Assembly: GCF_000277125.1 (NCBI RefSeq)
Contig: NC_016946.1
Span: 4,402,001 to 4,466,000, forward strand
Length of the DNA stretch: 64,000 bases
Direction: 5' to 3'
Origin: Mycobacterium intracellulare ATCC 13950
GTDB lineage: Bacteria > Actinomycetota > Actinomycetes > Mycobacteriales > Mycobacteriaceae
Both the position numbers and the translations under genes were made by a program. Within the stretch, counting starts at the first letter, position 1, and each line of letters begins with the position of its first letter. The notes under the pieces are model-generated. The model was given only the letters and a program-made list of their open reading frames with translations, did not search any database and had not been told where the DNA came from. This document shows positions 1 through 8,936 of this stretch, one piece after another.

Positions 1-162
<162 letters not shown>

Positions 163-251
163 TCAGCAATCTAACTGCCACGTTATCAAGGGTGTTTGGA
201 CAGGTGTCGACCTGCGTCTGCACCGCGACAGTTGGCAGCGGGTCGGCACAG

Positions 252-257
252 TAAGAT
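252..257 (+). promoter_or_regulatory. Candidate -10 box of the metC operon
   Basis: TAAGAT at 252-257 fits a mycobacterial -10 hexamer and would place the transcript start near 264, just before the riboswitch aptamer begins at 271. No convincing -35 is seen (TTGGCA at 232-237 gives a spacer of only 14). This is inference from spacing. Confidence 0.4.
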
Positions 258-270
258 AGTCTTCGTATTG

Positions 271-386
271 GTCATGAGCGCCAGCGACAAGCCCCGGCTT
301 GCTGGCCGGCAACCCTCCAACCGCGGTGGGGTGCCCCGGGTGATGACCAGGTCTAGTAGCCACAGGCTGCGCGGCAAGCGCGGGTC
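271..386 (+). promoter_or_regulatory. SAM-IV riboswitch
   Basis: The segment has the SAM-IV aptamer signature known from Actinobacteria: an outer P1 helix formed by GTCAT (271-275) with ATGAC (343-347), the internal AAGCCCCGGCTTGCTGG and GGCAACCCTCC segments of the SAM-binding core, GGTGGGGTGCCCCGG, and a downstream GGCAAGCGCGGGTC element that supplies the SAM-IV-specific pseudoknot region. It binds S-adenosylmethionine and lowers expression of methionine biosynthesis genes. It lies about 180 nt upstream of metC, with a Cys-rich leader ORF in between, so it could act on that ORF, on metC, or on both. The class assignment is by recalled consensus. Confidence 0.88.
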
Positions 387-421
387 CGCCATAACGGACC
401 CCTGACTAGAGGGGACACGTG

Positions 422-502
422 ATGTGCTTCTGTCCAGCTCCTTGCGATCATCGGCTCGCCTTGGTGGAGCCGCTGATGTGCGCGACCGTGCGCCGCTGCT
501 AG
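422..502 (+). CDS. Cysteine-rich leader peptide upstream of metC (26 aa)
   Basis: A short ORF follows the riboswitch. It has a strong Shine-Dalgarno (GAGGGG at 409-414) 7 nt before the ATG at 422; a GTG at 419 directly precedes it in frame. The 26-residue product starts MCFCPAPC and contains 5 cysteines and 2 methionines (Cys at 2, 4, 8, 20 and 26), ending at TAG 500-502, 62 nt before metC. Such enrichment in the very amino acids made by the downstream pathway suggests a leader peptide whose translation senses charged tRNA. Cys-rich leader ORFs acting as attenuators are known in mycobacteria upstream of other sulfur genes. Function here is inference; no database match is claimed. Confidence 0.6.
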   Translation: MCFCPAPCDHRLALVEPLMCATVRRC

Positions 503-564
503 CCGGCCGGCCGTAAGGCCCCGCTGAAGACCCGAGCCCATATTTCAGGAGAAAGCCAACCCAC

Positions 565-1953
565 GTGAGTTCCGACAGTTCTTCTTCCAACGGCACCACC
601 AGCGAGAACACCGATCCGACCGCGCATTGGTCGTTCGAGACCAAGCAGGTGCACGCCGGGCAGCAGCCCGACCCGGCCACCAACGCCCGCGCCCTGCCGA
701 TCTACCAGACCACCTCGTACGTCTTCGACGACACCACGCACGCCGCCGCCCTGTTCGGGCTGGAGGTGCCGGGCAACATCTACACCCGGATCGGCAACCC
801 GACCACCGACGTCGTCGAGCAGCGCATCGCCGCGCTCGAGGGCGGTGTGGCGGCGCTGTTCCTGAGCTCCGGCCAGGCGGCGGCCACGTTCGCCATCTTG
901 AACATCGCGTGTGCCGGAGATCACATCGTCTCGAGCCCCAGGCTCTACGGCGGGACCTACAACCTGTTCCACTACTCGCTGGCCAAGCTCGGCATCGAGG
1001 TCAGCTTCGTGGAGGACCCCGACGATCTGGATTCGTGGCGGGCCGCGGCGCGGCCGAACACCAAGGCGTTCTTCGCCGAGACCATCTCCAATCCGCAGAT
1101 CGACATCCTGGACATCCCCGGTGTCGGCGGGGTCGCCCACGACACGGGCGTCCCGCTGATCGTCGACAACACGATCGCCACGCCCTACCTGATCCAGCCG
1201 CTGAAGCACGGCGCGGACATCGTCGTGCACTCGGCCACCAAGTACCTGGGCGGCCACGGCTCGGCGATCGCCGGGGTGGTCGTCGACGGCGGCACGTTCG
1301 ACTGGACGCAGGGCCGTTTCCCGGGGTTCACCACGCCGGACCCGAGCTACCACGGGGTGGTGTTCGCCGAGCTCGGTCCGCCGGCCTACGCGCTCAAGGC
1401 GCGCGTGCAGCTGCTGCGCGACCTCGGTTCGGCCGCCGCGCCGTTCAACGCGTTCCTGGTCGCCCAGGGCATCGAGACGCTGAGCCTGCGCGTCGAGCGT
1501 CACGTCGCCAACGCCCAGCGCGTGGCCGAGTTCTTGTCCGGCCACGACGGCGTGCTCTCGGTGAACTATGCGGGACTGCCCAGCTCGCCCTGGCACGAGC
1601 GGGCAAAGGAGCTGGCGCCCAAGGGAACCGGGGCGGTGCTGTCGTTCGAGCTGGCCGGCGGCATCGAGGCCGGCAAGGCCTTCGTGAACGCGCTGAAGTT
1701 GCACAGCCACGTCGCCAACATCGGCGACGTGCGTTCCCTGGTGATCCACCCGGCCTCCACGACGCACGCCCAGCTGTCCCCGCAGGAGCAGCTGAGCACC
1801 GGGGTCAGCCCGGGCCTGGTGCGGCTGGCGGTCGGCATCGAGGGGATCGACGACATCCTGGCCGACCTGGAGCTCGGCTTCGCCGCGGCGGCCAAATTCG
1901 GCGCGACCGCCGGAGCCTCGGGCACCGATCCGCACGCCGTGGCGGCGTTCTGA
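565..1953 (+). CDS. metC: O-acetylhomoserine sulfhydrylase (metC/metY)
   Basis: A 462-residue PLP enzyme of the Cys/Met metabolism family that condenses O-acetylhomoserine with sulfide to give homocysteine. Visible features are the N-terminal [25 protein letters not shown], characteristic of the long sulfhydrylase subgroup rather than cystathionine lyase, and the PLP lysine in [10 protein letters not shown] at about residue 226. The GTG start at 565 is supported by AGGAGA at 547-552, 12 nt upstream. It is followed after 14 nt by metX, which makes its substrate. It corresponds to Rv3340. Control by the SAM-IV riboswitch and the Cys-rich leader is expected from position. Confidence 0.93.
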   Translation: MSSDSSSSNGTTSENTDPTAHWSFETKQVHAGQQPDPATNARALPIYQTTSYVFDDTTHAAALFGLEVPGNIYTRIGNPTTDVVEQRIAALEGGVAALFLSSGQAAATFAILNIACAGDHIVSSPRLYGGTYNLFHYSLAKLGIEVSFVEDPDDLDSWRAAARPNTKAFFAETISNPQIDILDIPGVGGVAHDTGVPLIVDNTIATPYLIQPLKHGADIVVHSATKYLGGHGSAIAGVVVDGGTFDWTQGRFPGFTTPDPSYHGVVFAELGPPAYALKARVQLLRDLGSAAAPFNAFLVAQGIETLSLRVERHVANAQRVAEFLSGHDGVLSVNYAGLPSSPWHERAKELAPKGTGAVLSFELAGGIEAGKAFVNALKLHSHVANIGDVRSLVIHPASTTHAQLSPQEQLSTGVSPGLVRLAVGIEGIDDILADLELGFAAAAKFGATAGASGTDPHAVAAF

Positions 1954-1967
1954 AGGAGACCGCCCCG

Positions 1968-3116
1968 ATGACGATCCCCGACGCGCCCACCCAAACGCTG
2001 CCCGACGAAGGCGAAATCGGCTTTGTCCACATCGGCTCGCTGACCACCGAAAGCGGCGCGGTGATCGACGACGTGCACATCGCCGTGCAGCGCTGGGGCG
2101 AGTTGTCGCCCACGCGCGACAACGTGGTGGTGGTGCTGCACGCGCTGACCGGTGACTCGCACGTCACCGGCCCGGCCGGACCAGGACATCCCACCGGCGG
2201 CTGGTGGGACGGCATGGTCGGGCCGGGAGCCCCGATCGACACCGACCGGTGGTGCGCGGTGGCCACCAACGTGCTCGGCGGTTGCCGCGGCTCCACCGGG
2301 CCCAGCTCGCGGACCCGGGACGGAAAGCCTTGGGGCTCAAGGTTCCCGCGGATTTCGATCCGCGACCAGGTGGAGGCCGACATCGCCGCGCTGGCCGCGC
2401 TGGGGATCGACGAGGTCGCCGCGGTGGTCGGTGGATCCATGGGCGGCGCAAGGGCTTTGGAGTGGATGGTCGGTCACCCGGACCGGGTCCGGTCTGGGCT
2501 GCTGCTGGCGGTGGGCGCGCGCGCCACCGCCGATCAGATCGGTACCCAGTCCACGCAGATCGCGGTGATCGAGGCCGACCCGAACTGGCAGGGCGGCGAC
2601 TATCACGACACCGGGCTGGCGCCCGACACCGGGCTGGCGATCGCGCGGCGCTTCGCCCACCTGACCTACCGCGGCGAGGTGGACCTGGACACCCGGTTCG
2701 CCAATGACGCGCAGGGCGACGAGGATCCCGCCGCCGGCGGCCGCTACGCGGTGCAGAGCTACCTGGAGTACCAGGGCGACAAGCTGCTCGAGCGCTTCGA
2801 CGCGGGCAGCTACGTGGTATTGACCGAGGCGCTGAACACTCACGACGTCGGCCGGGGCCGCGGCGGGGTGGCCAAGGCGCTGCGCGGCTGCCCGGTGCCG
2901 GCGGTGGTGGGCGGCATCACGTCCGACCGGCTCTACCCGCTGCGTCTGCAGGAGGAGTTGGCCGAGCACCTGCCGGGCTGCACCGCTTTGCAGGTGGTCG
3001 ACTCCCTCTGCGGGCACGACGGCTTCCTGGTGGAATCCGACGCGGTGGGCGAATTGATCCGCAAGACACTGGTTTTGGCCGGCGCGGACAGCAGGGAAGG
3101 CACGTCGCAACGGTGA
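1968..3116 (+). CDS. metX: Homoserine O-acetyltransferase
   Basis: A 382-residue alpha/beta-hydrolase-fold enzyme that acetylates homoserine from acetyl-CoA, the first committed step to methionine. The nucleophile elbow GGSMGG carries the catalytic serine near residue 157, and the C-terminal LCGHDGFL has the catalytic His. The N-terminal [13 protein letters not shown] and [11 protein letters not shown] motifs are typical of the family. ATG at 1968 follows AAGGAG at the metC stop codon, so the two genes are translationally close. It corresponds to Rv3341 (metA in M. tuberculosis naming). Confidence 0.94.
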   Translation: MTIPDAPTQTLPDEGEIGFVHIGSLTTESGAVIDDVHIAVQRWGELSPTRDNVVVVLHALTGDSHVTGPAGPGHPTGGWWDGMVGPGAPIDTDRWCAVATNVLGGCRGSTGPSSRTRDGKPWGSRFPRISIRDQVEADIAALAALGIDEVAAVVGGSMGGARALEWMVGHPDRVRSGLLLAVGARATADQIGTQSTQIAVIEADPNWQGGDYHDTGLAPDTGLAIARRFAHLTYRGEVDLDTRFANDAQGDEDPAAGGRYAVQSYLEYQGDKLLERFDAGSYVVLTEALNTHDVGRGRGGVAKALRGCPVPAVVGGITSDRLYPLRLQEELAEHLPGCTALQVVDSLCGHDGFLVESDAVGELIRKTLVLAGADSREGTSQR

Positions 3117-3847
3117 CCCGCTCGCGGCACGACCGCTCCTTGTCATTCGGCTCGGCGGCCGCGGCCTATGAGCGTGGCCGCCCGTCCTATCCCCCGGAAG
3201 CGATCGACTGGCTGTTGCCGGTCGGCGCGCGCCAGGTGCTCGACCTGGGGGCGGGCACCGGCAAGCTGACGACCCGGCTGGTGGAGCGCGGCCTGGACGT
3301 CGTGGCCGTCGATCCGATCCCGGACATGCTGGAGGTGCTGCGGACCTCGCTGCCCGAGACCCGCGCCCTGCTGGGCACGGCCGAAGAGATTCCGTTGGAA
3401 GACAACAGCGTTGACGTGGTGCTGGTGGCCCAGGCCTGGCATTGGGTGGACCCCGAGCGCGCGATACCCGAGGTGGCCCGCGTGCTACGGCCGGGCGGGC
3501 GGCTGGGCCTGGTGTGGAACACCCGCGACGAACGGCTCGGCTGGGTGCGCGAACTGGGCCGGATCATCGGCAGCGACGGCGACGGCGGCCGCACCCAGGT
3601 GCAGCTGCCCGAGCCGTTCACCGACCTCGCGCAGCATCGGGTCGAGTGGACGAGTTACCTTACGCCGCAAGCATTGATCGACCTCGTCGCGTCGCGCAGC
3701 TACTGCATCACCTCGCCGACCGAGGTTCGCTCCAGAACGCTCGACGAGGTGCGCCAGTTGCTGGCCACCCATCCGGCGCTGGCGAATGCGACCGGGCTGG
3801 CGCTGCCCTATATCACCATGTGCACCCGGGCGACGCTGGCCGGCTGA
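3113..3847 (+). CDS. Class I SAM-dependent methyltransferase, metC operon
   Basis: A 244-residue Rossmann-fold methyltransferase. Motif I is [15 protein letters not shown] (about residues 42-56), followed by VAVDPIPDM and the post-[11 protein letters not shown]. The GTG start overlaps the metX stop by 4 nt (GTGA at 3113-3116), so it is translationally coupled to the methionine genes and matches Rv3342 in position. The substrate is unknown. The sequence resembles the UbiE/Trans-aconitate-type methyltransferase_11 group. Its operon position, under SAM-riboswitch control, suggests a link to SAM use, but that is inference. Confidence 0.85.
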   Translation: MTRSRHDRSLSFGSAAAAYERGRPSYPPEAIDWLLPVGARQVLDLGAGTGKLTTRLVERGLDVVAVDPIPDMLEVLRTSLPETRALLGTAEEIPLEDNSVDVVLVAQAWHWVDPERAIPEVARVLRPGGRLGLVWNTRDERLGWVRELGRIIGSDGDGGRTQVQLPEPFTDLAQHRVEWTSYLTPQALIDLVASRSYCITSPTEVRSRTLDEVRQLLATHPALANATGLALPYITMCTRATLAG

Positions 3848-3870
3848 GCGCCCGCGTAGTGTCTCGTCGC

Positions 3871-4305
3871 ATGGAGCAGCGACTGAGTCTGATCACCCTG
3901 GGCGTTGCCGATCTGGACCGCGCCCGCCGCTTCTATGAGCGCCTGGGCTGGCACGGTCAAGTGGTGCAGGAGACCGTCTTCTTTCAGGCGGGCGGCATCG
4001 CGGTGAGTCTGTGGGCGCGAGAGAAGCTTTCGGCCGATCTCGGCATCGCCGATCAAGGCGATGACGGTTTCGGCGGCATCGCCTTGGCTCACAACGTGCG
4101 GTCGCGCGCCGAAGTGGACGAGATCCTGGCCGCGGCAACAGATGCCGGAGCCACCATCACCCGCGCCGCTGCCGAAACGTTCTACGGCGGGTATGCGGGC
4201 GCGTTCCGCGATCCCGATGGTCACGCATGGGAGATCGCCCACAACCCCGGGTTCGCGCTAGCCGACGACGGCGCGATCACAGTCCCCGACTTCTCGGAAG
4301 GCTGA
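3871..4305 (+). CDS. VOC (glyoxalase/bleomycin-resistance) family protein
   Basis: A 144-residue single-chain vicinal-oxygen-chelate protein. It opens with LSLITLGVADLDRARRFYERLGW and ends with FRDPDGHAWEIAHNP, the two signatures of the fold. VOC proteins act as lyases, dioxygenases or drug-binding proteins; nothing here fixes the substrate. ATG at 3871 has no clear Shine-Dalgarno. It sits 23 nt after the methyltransferase and may be the last gene of the met transcript. It converges with the HNH gene downstream. Confidence 0.85.
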   Translation: MEQRLSLITLGVADLDRARRFYERLGWHGQVVQETVFFQAGGIAVSLWAREKLSADLGIADQGDDGFGGIALAHNVRSRAEVDEILAAATDAGATITRAAAETFYGGYAGAFRDPDGHAWEIAHNPGFALADDGAITVPDFSEG

Positions 4306-4331
4306 TCCGTCGTTCAAGTACCCCGGCCCGG

Positions 4332-5696
4332 TTACCACCCGTCATCGTCGTCGTCACGCAGTAGTTTCTCCGGATGGTGGAAGGTGTTGGTGCGTGGCCG
4401 ATTACGCTCGAGGTGGGGTGGTGGTTTCCATTCGGTGTCGCCGCGGGGGTTTTTGCGGGTGGTCCAGCCGCCGGGGTTGAGCATGCGGTGATGCGGGCCG
4501 CAGGCGAAGGTGAGGTCGTTGATGTCGGTGCTGTGGCAGGTGGCGTAGTCGGTGACGTGATGGACTTCGCAGTAGTAGCCCGACACGGTGCAGCCCGGAG
4601 CGGTGCAGCCGCGGTCCTTGGCGTACAACACGATTCGTTGTCCCGGGGAAGCCAGCCGCTTGGTGTGATACAACGCCAGGGCCTTGCCCTTATCGAAAAT
4701 CGCCAGGTAATGGTGGGCGTGGCGGGCCAGGCGGATCACCTCACTCATCGGCAGGATGGTGCCGCCACCGGTCAGGGCTCGCCCGGCGGCGGCCTCCAAC
4801 TCGGCCAGGGTGGTGGTGACGATGATGGAGGCCGGTAACCCGTTGTGCTGACCCAACTCCCCGGAGGCCAACAGCCCACGCAGCCCGGCCAGCAGGGCGT
4901 CGTGGCCGCGCTGAGCCTTCGAGCGGGTATCACGATCGATGGCGGCCTGGCTGGGCGTGCCGTCGACACACGGGATGTCGTCGAGCGGGTTGCACATGCC
5001 CGGGGCACCGAGTTTGGCCTCCACGGCCTCGAAGGTGGCGCGCAGCTCGGGGGTGATCAGCCCCCGCAACTCCGACATGCCGTCGGCTTGTTGGTTGCCC
5101 AGGGTCACCCCGCGGCTACGGGCCCGGTCCTCATCGGTGAAGAGGCCATCGGGGTTAAGCGCATCGGACATTCCGCGGGCCAATTCTTTGAGGTGTTCGG
5201 GGCCGAACTGGGTGCCGAACCCGGCCAGTTGGGCTTCGGCGAACTCACGGGCCGCAGCGCTCACCCAGCCGGGAAGTTGGTGGTAGAACTTGCGGATCAC
5301 GGCCACCTGACCCGCGCCCAGGTCTCCGGCGCGCTGGGCCGCGGCGGTGGCGGGCAGGGCGGGTGGCAGGGGTTCACCGGTCAGTCCGTGGCGGGGTCCC
5401 AGGTCGCGGGCTTCCTTGATACGCCGAGAGGCTTCGTGGCGACTGATCAGGGTGCGTTCGGTCAGCGCGTGGGCCAGCCCGCCGCCGAGCTCCTGGGAGG
5501 GGACTTGGCGGGCCAGCGAATTGAGCAGCGGATGCTCGATGACCGGGATGCGCCGGCGCAGCCTCTCACAGCGCTCCAACACCGCCAGCTGCTGCTGCAC
5601 GGTCAACACGTCGAGCACCAACGCACACGCGCGGTCCACCTCAGCATCGAGCGCGTCGAACACCGCGTCGACATCGGGCAGACCAGTGGAACTCAC
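4332..5696 (-). CDS. DUF222/HNH nuclease-like protein, 13E12 repeat family
   Basis: A 454-residue protein starting at a GTG (5696). The N-terminal two thirds match the DUF222 region found in mycobacterial 13E12 repeat proteins. The C-terminus has a His-Asn-His endonuclease core: CTAPGC at the start, then CEVHHVTDY, and CGPHHRML near residue 410, with the paired cysteines that bind the structural zinc. This family is multi-copy in mycobacterial genomes and linked with repetitive or mobile DNA; its biological role is not established. The reading frame is intact. It interrupts the synteny between the methionine locus and folD. Confidence 0.85.
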   Translation of the reverse strand: MSSTGLPDVDAVFDALDAEVDRACALVLDVLTVQQQLAVLERCERLRRRIPVIEHPLLNSLARQVPSQELGGGLAHALTERTLISRHEASRRIKEARDLGPRHGLTGEPLPPALPATAAAQRAGDLGAGQVAVIRKFYHQLPGWVSAAAREFAEAQLAGFGTQFGPEHLKELARGMSDALNPDGLFTDEDRARSRGVTLGNQQADGMSELRGLITPELRATFEAVEAKLGAPGMCNPLDDIPCVDGTPSQAAIDRDTRSKAQRGHDALLAGLRGLLASGELGQHNGLPASIIVTTTLAELEAAAGRALTGGGTILPMSEVIRLARHAHHYLAIFDKGKALALYHTKRLASPGQRIVLYAKDRGCTAPGCTVSGYYCEVHHVTDYATCHSTDINDLTFACGPHHRMLNPGGWTTRKNPRGDTEWKPPPHLERNRPRTNTFHHPEKLLRDDDDDGW

Positions 5697-5846
5697 ACCG
5701 CCAAACTATCGACACACACCGACAAAAATCGGCTCTGAGGCCGCCCTAGATTCACACTCGCGCAATTGGTTTCGAAAAATCCCATCCCGAGAACAAGGCC
5801 GATCCTCCGGCTGCTTAATAAGCCACATCGCGAACACAACGACCTC

Positions 5847-5887
5847 ACGAAACGCTTATTGTGCGAACCTTTACCCCACCGTTTCGT
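5847..5887. repeat. Inverted repeat upstream of the DUF732 gene
   Basis: ACGAAACG (5847-5854) and CGTTTCGT (5880-5887) are perfect inverted 8-mers with a 25-nt spacer, in an A/T-richer 271-nt gap between the divergently oriented HNH and DUF732 genes. It could be an operator for the secreted-protein gene at 5968, whose start is 80 nt away. Only the symmetry is seen; the protein that would bind is unknown. Confidence 0.35.
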
Positions 5888-5967
5888 AAACGTGACAGTG
5901 ATAGATCAGAGTTCGTAGGCGTGATTCGAGTGCCGTCGGTGCACTCCATGCGGACGGGGAGGCTGGC

Positions 5968-6546
5968 GTGAAGGCACTTGCACGAACTCATCAATGGATC
6001 TGGGTCTTGCGCCAACAGCCCCTCACCATTCGCCTGCTCGCCGCGGCCGCCGGCCTGCTCACCGTGGCCTCGGCCTTTGCGGCGCCGGCCGAAGCGGAGG
6101 GCAACGGCGACGACTTCATCGACGCGCTCAATCATGCCGGCATCGACTTCGGCGAACCCGGAAACGCGATGGCCGTAGGCGAGTCGATCTGCCCGATGCT
6201 GGCGCAGCCGGGCGGCAGCTTCGCCGGGGCAGCGTCCAGCATCTCCGGCCGTGGCATGTCCCCGCAGATGGCGAGCATGTTCACCACGATCGCGATCCAG
6301 ACGTACTGCCCCCAGGAGATGGCGAACATCGCCAGCGGCAACCTGTCCGGCGCCATGCCGCAGGTTCCGGGAATGCCCGGCCAGATCCCGGGAATGGGGG
6401 GCCAGATCCCGGGCATGGGTGGCCAGATCCCGGGCATGGGGGGCCAGATCCCGGGCATGGGCGGCCAGGTCCCCGGAATGACGGGCCAAATCCCGGGCAT
6501 GGCCGGCCAGATGCCGGGACAGGTTCCGGCGCTGCCGAGTTACTAG
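5968..6546 (+). CDS. Secreted DUF732 protein with Gly-Gln-Ile-Pro-Gly-Met repeats
   Basis: A 192-residue exported protein. Residues 1-45 form a signal peptide with a basic start, the hydrophobic core LLAAAAGLLTVASAFA and a cut near APAEAEG. Residues 46-125 match DUF732 (DDFIDALNHAGIDF, then a VGESICPML motif and a second cysteine in IQTYCPQEM, likely a disulfide pair). Residues 130-188 are near-perfect repeats of the heptad PGMGGQI. GTG at 5968 has GGGGAGG at 5955-5961. DUF732 proteins are small mycobacterial secreted proteins of unknown function. The Pro/Gly/Met-rich tail is likely unstructured. Confidence 0.85.
   Translation: MKALARTHQWIWVLRQQPLTIRLLAAAAGLLTVASAFAAPAEAEGNGDDFIDALNHAGIDFGEPGNAMAVGESICPMLAQPGGSFAGAASSISGRGMSPQMASMFTTIAIQTYCPQEMANIASGNLSGAMPQVPGMPGQIPGMGGQIPGMGGQIPGMGGQIPGMGGQVPGMTGQIPGMAGQMPGQVPALPSY
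6361..6528 (+). repeat. 21-bp tandem repeats inside the DUF732 gene
   Basis: About seven imperfect copies of a 21-bp unit (GGCCAGATCCCGGGCATGGG core) encode the PGMGGQI heptads. The unit length is a multiple of three, so copy number can change without breaking the frame. It is a likely length-polymorphic (VNTR) site. Confidence 0.85.
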
Positions 6547-6824
6547 ACGGTGCCCAGCGGGTCGATCGTCCAGGCGATGTAGTCCATCGCCGCCCCGACC
6601 GCCGCGGTGGTGATGAAGTCGATTCCCTTGCCGCGCACCACCAATAGGCCGGCCCGCTCCTCGGATAGCACCAATCGCAACAGCGCGGCCACGCCCACAC
6701 CGATGCCGATCAACAGCGAGCCCCGCCGCCAGAAGTTGGCTCCCACTAATACCAGTGCCGCGGCAAAGATCAAGCCCACCAACAGAATCGGCCACTGGGC
6801 TCGCAGCACGGTCCGCGCGGTCAT
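6543..6824 (-). CDS. DUF3017 small membrane protein
   Basis: A 93-residue protein with three predicted membrane segments: [38 protein letters not shown], and a weaker one around [16 protein letters not shown]. It matches the DUF3017 family, which lies directly after folD in mycobacteria (Rv3355c). The ATG at 6824 overlaps the folD stop by 4 nt, so expression is coupled. Function unknown. Its 3' end overlaps the convergent DUF732 gene by 4 nt. Confidence 0.85.
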   Translation of the reverse strand: MTARTVLRAQWPILLVGLIFAAALVLVGANFWRRGSLLIGIGVGVAALLRLVLSEERAGLLVVRGKGIDFITTAAVGAAMDYIAWTIDPLGTV

Positions 6825-7666
6825 TCCCGTTCGGCCAGCTCGACGACGTTGGTCAGCAGGAACGCCCGGGTCAAGGGGCCCACGCCGCCCGGGTTGGGCG
6901 ATACGTGCCCGGCCACGTCCCACACGTCGGGATGCACGTCGCCGACGAGTCCGTCGTCGGTCCGGCTCACCCCGACGTCGAGCACCGCGGCGCCGGGACG
7001 CACCATGTCGGCGGTCAGCAGGTGCGGGACCCCGACGGCGGCCACGATGATGTCGGCCTGTTTGGTCAACGCCTGCAGGTCGCGAGTTCCGGTGTGGCAC
7101 AACGTCACCGTCGCGTTCTCCGAACGGCGGGTCAGCAGCAGCCCCAACGGGCGACCGACAGTCACACCGCGGCCGATGACGACCACGTGCGCCCCGGCGA
7201 TCTCGACGTCGTAGCGGCGCAGCAGGTGCACGATGCCGCGCGGCGTGCACGGCAGCGGGGCAGGGTTGTTGAGCACCAGCCGGCCCAGGTTGGTCGGGTG
7301 CAGCCCGTCGGCGTCCTTGTTCGGGTCGACGCGCTCCAGCGCCGCGTTCTCATCCAGGTGCTTGGGCAGCGGCAACTGCACGATGTAGCCGGTGCAGTCG
7401 GGGTTCGCGTTGAGCTCGTCGATGGTGTCGTTGAGCGTGGCGGTGCTGATGTCGGCGGGCAGGTCACGGCGGATCGAGGTGATCCCGACCTTGGCGCAGT
7501 CGGCGTGCTTGCCCCGCACGTACGCCTGGGAGCCAGGGTCGTCGCCCACCAGGATGGTGCCCAAACCGGGGGTGCGTCCCGATGCGGTCAATGCGGCCAC
7601 GCGCTGCTTGAGGTCGACGAAGATCTCGTCCCGGGTGGCCTTGCCGTCCAGCGTGATTGCTCCCAC
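6821..7666 (-). CDS. folD: Bifunctional methylenetetrahydrofolate dehydrogenase/cyclohydrolase
   Basis: A 281-residue FolD that interconverts 5,10-methylene-THF, methenyl-THF and 10-formyl-THF for one-carbon metabolism. Visible are the substrate-site [14 protein letters not shown] with the catalytic lysine, the [14 protein letters not shown] motif, and the NADP-binding [18 protein letters not shown] with [14 protein letters not shown] at the end. The GTG start at 7666 gives the 281-aa length recalled for the M. tuberculosis protein (Rv3356c). The downstream DUF3017 gene is coupled. It is divergent from the OYE gene, with 25 nt between the starts. Confidence 0.95.
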   Translation of the reverse strand: MGAITLDGKATRDEIFVDLKQRVAALTASGRTPGLGTILVGDDPGSQAYVRGKHADCAKVGITSIRRDLPADISTATLNDTIDELNANPDCTGYIVQLPLPKHLDENAALERVDPNKDADGLHPTNLGRLVLNNPAPLPCTPRGIVHLLRRYDVEIAGAHVVVIGRGVTVGRPLGLLLTRRSENATVTLCHTGTRDLQALTKQADIIVAAVGVPHLLTADMVRPGAAVLDVGVSRTDDGLVGDVHPDVWDVAGHVSPNPGGVGPLTRAFLLTNVVELAERE

Positions 7667-7691
7667 GCTGACAGTCTGGCACGCTCCCGGT

Positions 7692-8906
7692 ATGTCTACC
7701 CCTCCGGACGTCTTCAGCCCCGCGAAGCTCGGTCCGATAACGCTGCGTAACCGCACCATCAAGTCAGCCACGTTCGAGGCGCGCACGCCCGAGGCGATGG
7801 TGACCGACGACCTCATCGAATACCACCGGCTGCCGGCCGCCGGCGGGGTCGGCATGACGACCGTCGCCTACTGCGCCGTCTCCCCCGGCGGGCGCACCGA
7901 GGGCAACGGCATCTGGATGCGTCCCGAGGCCGTGCCGGGTTTCCGGCGGCTCACCCACGCGATCCACGCCGAGGGCGCGGCGGTCAGCGCGCAGATCGGC
8001 CACGCCGGCCCGGTCGCCAACGCCAAGTCCAACAAGGCGAAGGCGCTGGCGCCGGTCCGATTCTTCAACCCGATCGGGATGCGGTTCGCCAAGAAGGCCA
8101 CCCGTGAGGACATCGACGACGTCATCGAAGGCCACGCGAACGCCGCCCGGCTGGCCATCGAAGCGGGCTTCGACGCCGTCGAAATCCACCTGGGCCACAA
8201 CTACTTGGCGAGTTCGTTCCTGTCCCCGCTGATCAATCGCCGCGACGACGAATTCGGCGGATCGCTGCAGAACCGGGCGAAGGTCGCCCGCGGGATCGTG
8301 ATGGCCGTCCGCCGCGCGGTCGAAAAGGAAGGCACGCCGATCGCGGTGACCGCCAAGCTGAACATGGCCGACGGCGTTCGCGGCGGCATCAGCACCGACG
8401 AATCGCTGACCACCGCCAAGTGGCTGGAAGAGGACGGTGGGCTCGACGCGATCGAACTGACCGCGGGCAGCTCGCTGGTCAATCCGATGTACCTGTTCCG
8501 CGGCGACGCGCCGCTCAAGCAGTTCGCCGGCGCGTTCAAGCCGCCGCTGCGCTGGGGCATGCGCATGACGGGCAAGAAGTTCCTGCGCGAATACCCCTAC
8601 CGCGAGGCCTATTTATTGCGCGACGCCAAGCTGTTTCGCGCCGAGTTGAAGATGCCGTTGATCCTGCTCGGCGGCATCACCAACCGCGAGACGATGGACC
8701 TGGCGATGGCCGAGGGATTCGAGTTCGTCGCGATGGCCCGCGCGCTGCTCGCCGAGCCTGACCTGATCAACCGGATCGCCGCCGAGGACGCCCAGCACCG
8801 GGTGCACTCCGCCTGCACGCACTGCAATCAGTGCATGCCGACGATCTACAGCCGGACGCACTGCGTCGTGACCGGCGCGCCCGACGCCGCGGCCGCTCCA
8901 CGCTGA
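7692..8906 (+). CDS. Old-yellow-enzyme family NADH:flavin oxidoreductase
   Basis: A 404-residue FMN TIM-barrel protein with the OYE/2,4-dienoyl-CoA reductase N-terminal-domain pattern: [21 protein letters not shown] at the start, [21 protein letters not shown] and [13 protein letters not shown] in the middle, and [29 protein letters not shown] for phosphate binding of FMN. The C-terminal [17 protein letters not shown] has four cysteines, as in Fe-S-containing homologues, but the long FAD/NADH-binding C-terminal half is absent. It corresponds to Rv3359 in context. The substrate is unknown; family members reduce activated double bonds. Confidence 0.88.
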   Translation: MSTPPDVFSPAKLGPITLRNRTIKSATFEARTPEAMVTDDLIEYHRLPAAGGVGMTTVAYCAVSPGGRTEGNGIWMRPEAVPGFRRLTHAIHAEGAAVSAQIGHAGPVANAKSNKAKALAPVRFFNPIGMRFAKKATREDIDDVIEGHANAARLAIEAGFDAVEIHLGHNYLASSFLSPLINRRDDEFGGSLQNRAKVARGIVMAVRRAVEKEGTPIAVTAKLNMADGVRGGISTDESLTTAKWLEEDGGLDAIELTAGSSLVNPMYLFRGDAPLKQFAGAFKPPLRWGMRMTGKKFLREYPYREAYLLRDAKLFRAELKMPLILLGGITNRETMDLAMAEGFEFVAMARALLAEPDLINRIAAEDAQHRVHSACTHCNQCMPTIYSRTHCVVTGAPDAAAAPR

Positions 8907-8936
8907 TCCACAGGGCCGCAAGCTACAGTTGTGGCG

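Noticed and set aside
499..1935. Long antisense ORF opposite metC, and many similar antisense ORFs across the window
   Set aside because: High GC leaves antisense frames open. The translated products are Arg/Gly/Pro/Ala-rich without domains, while the opposite strand encodes recognised proteins.
6361..6528. Repeats as a CRISPR array
   Set aside because: The 21-bp units are contiguous, lack spacers, and lie in frame inside a coding gene. No cas genes are present.
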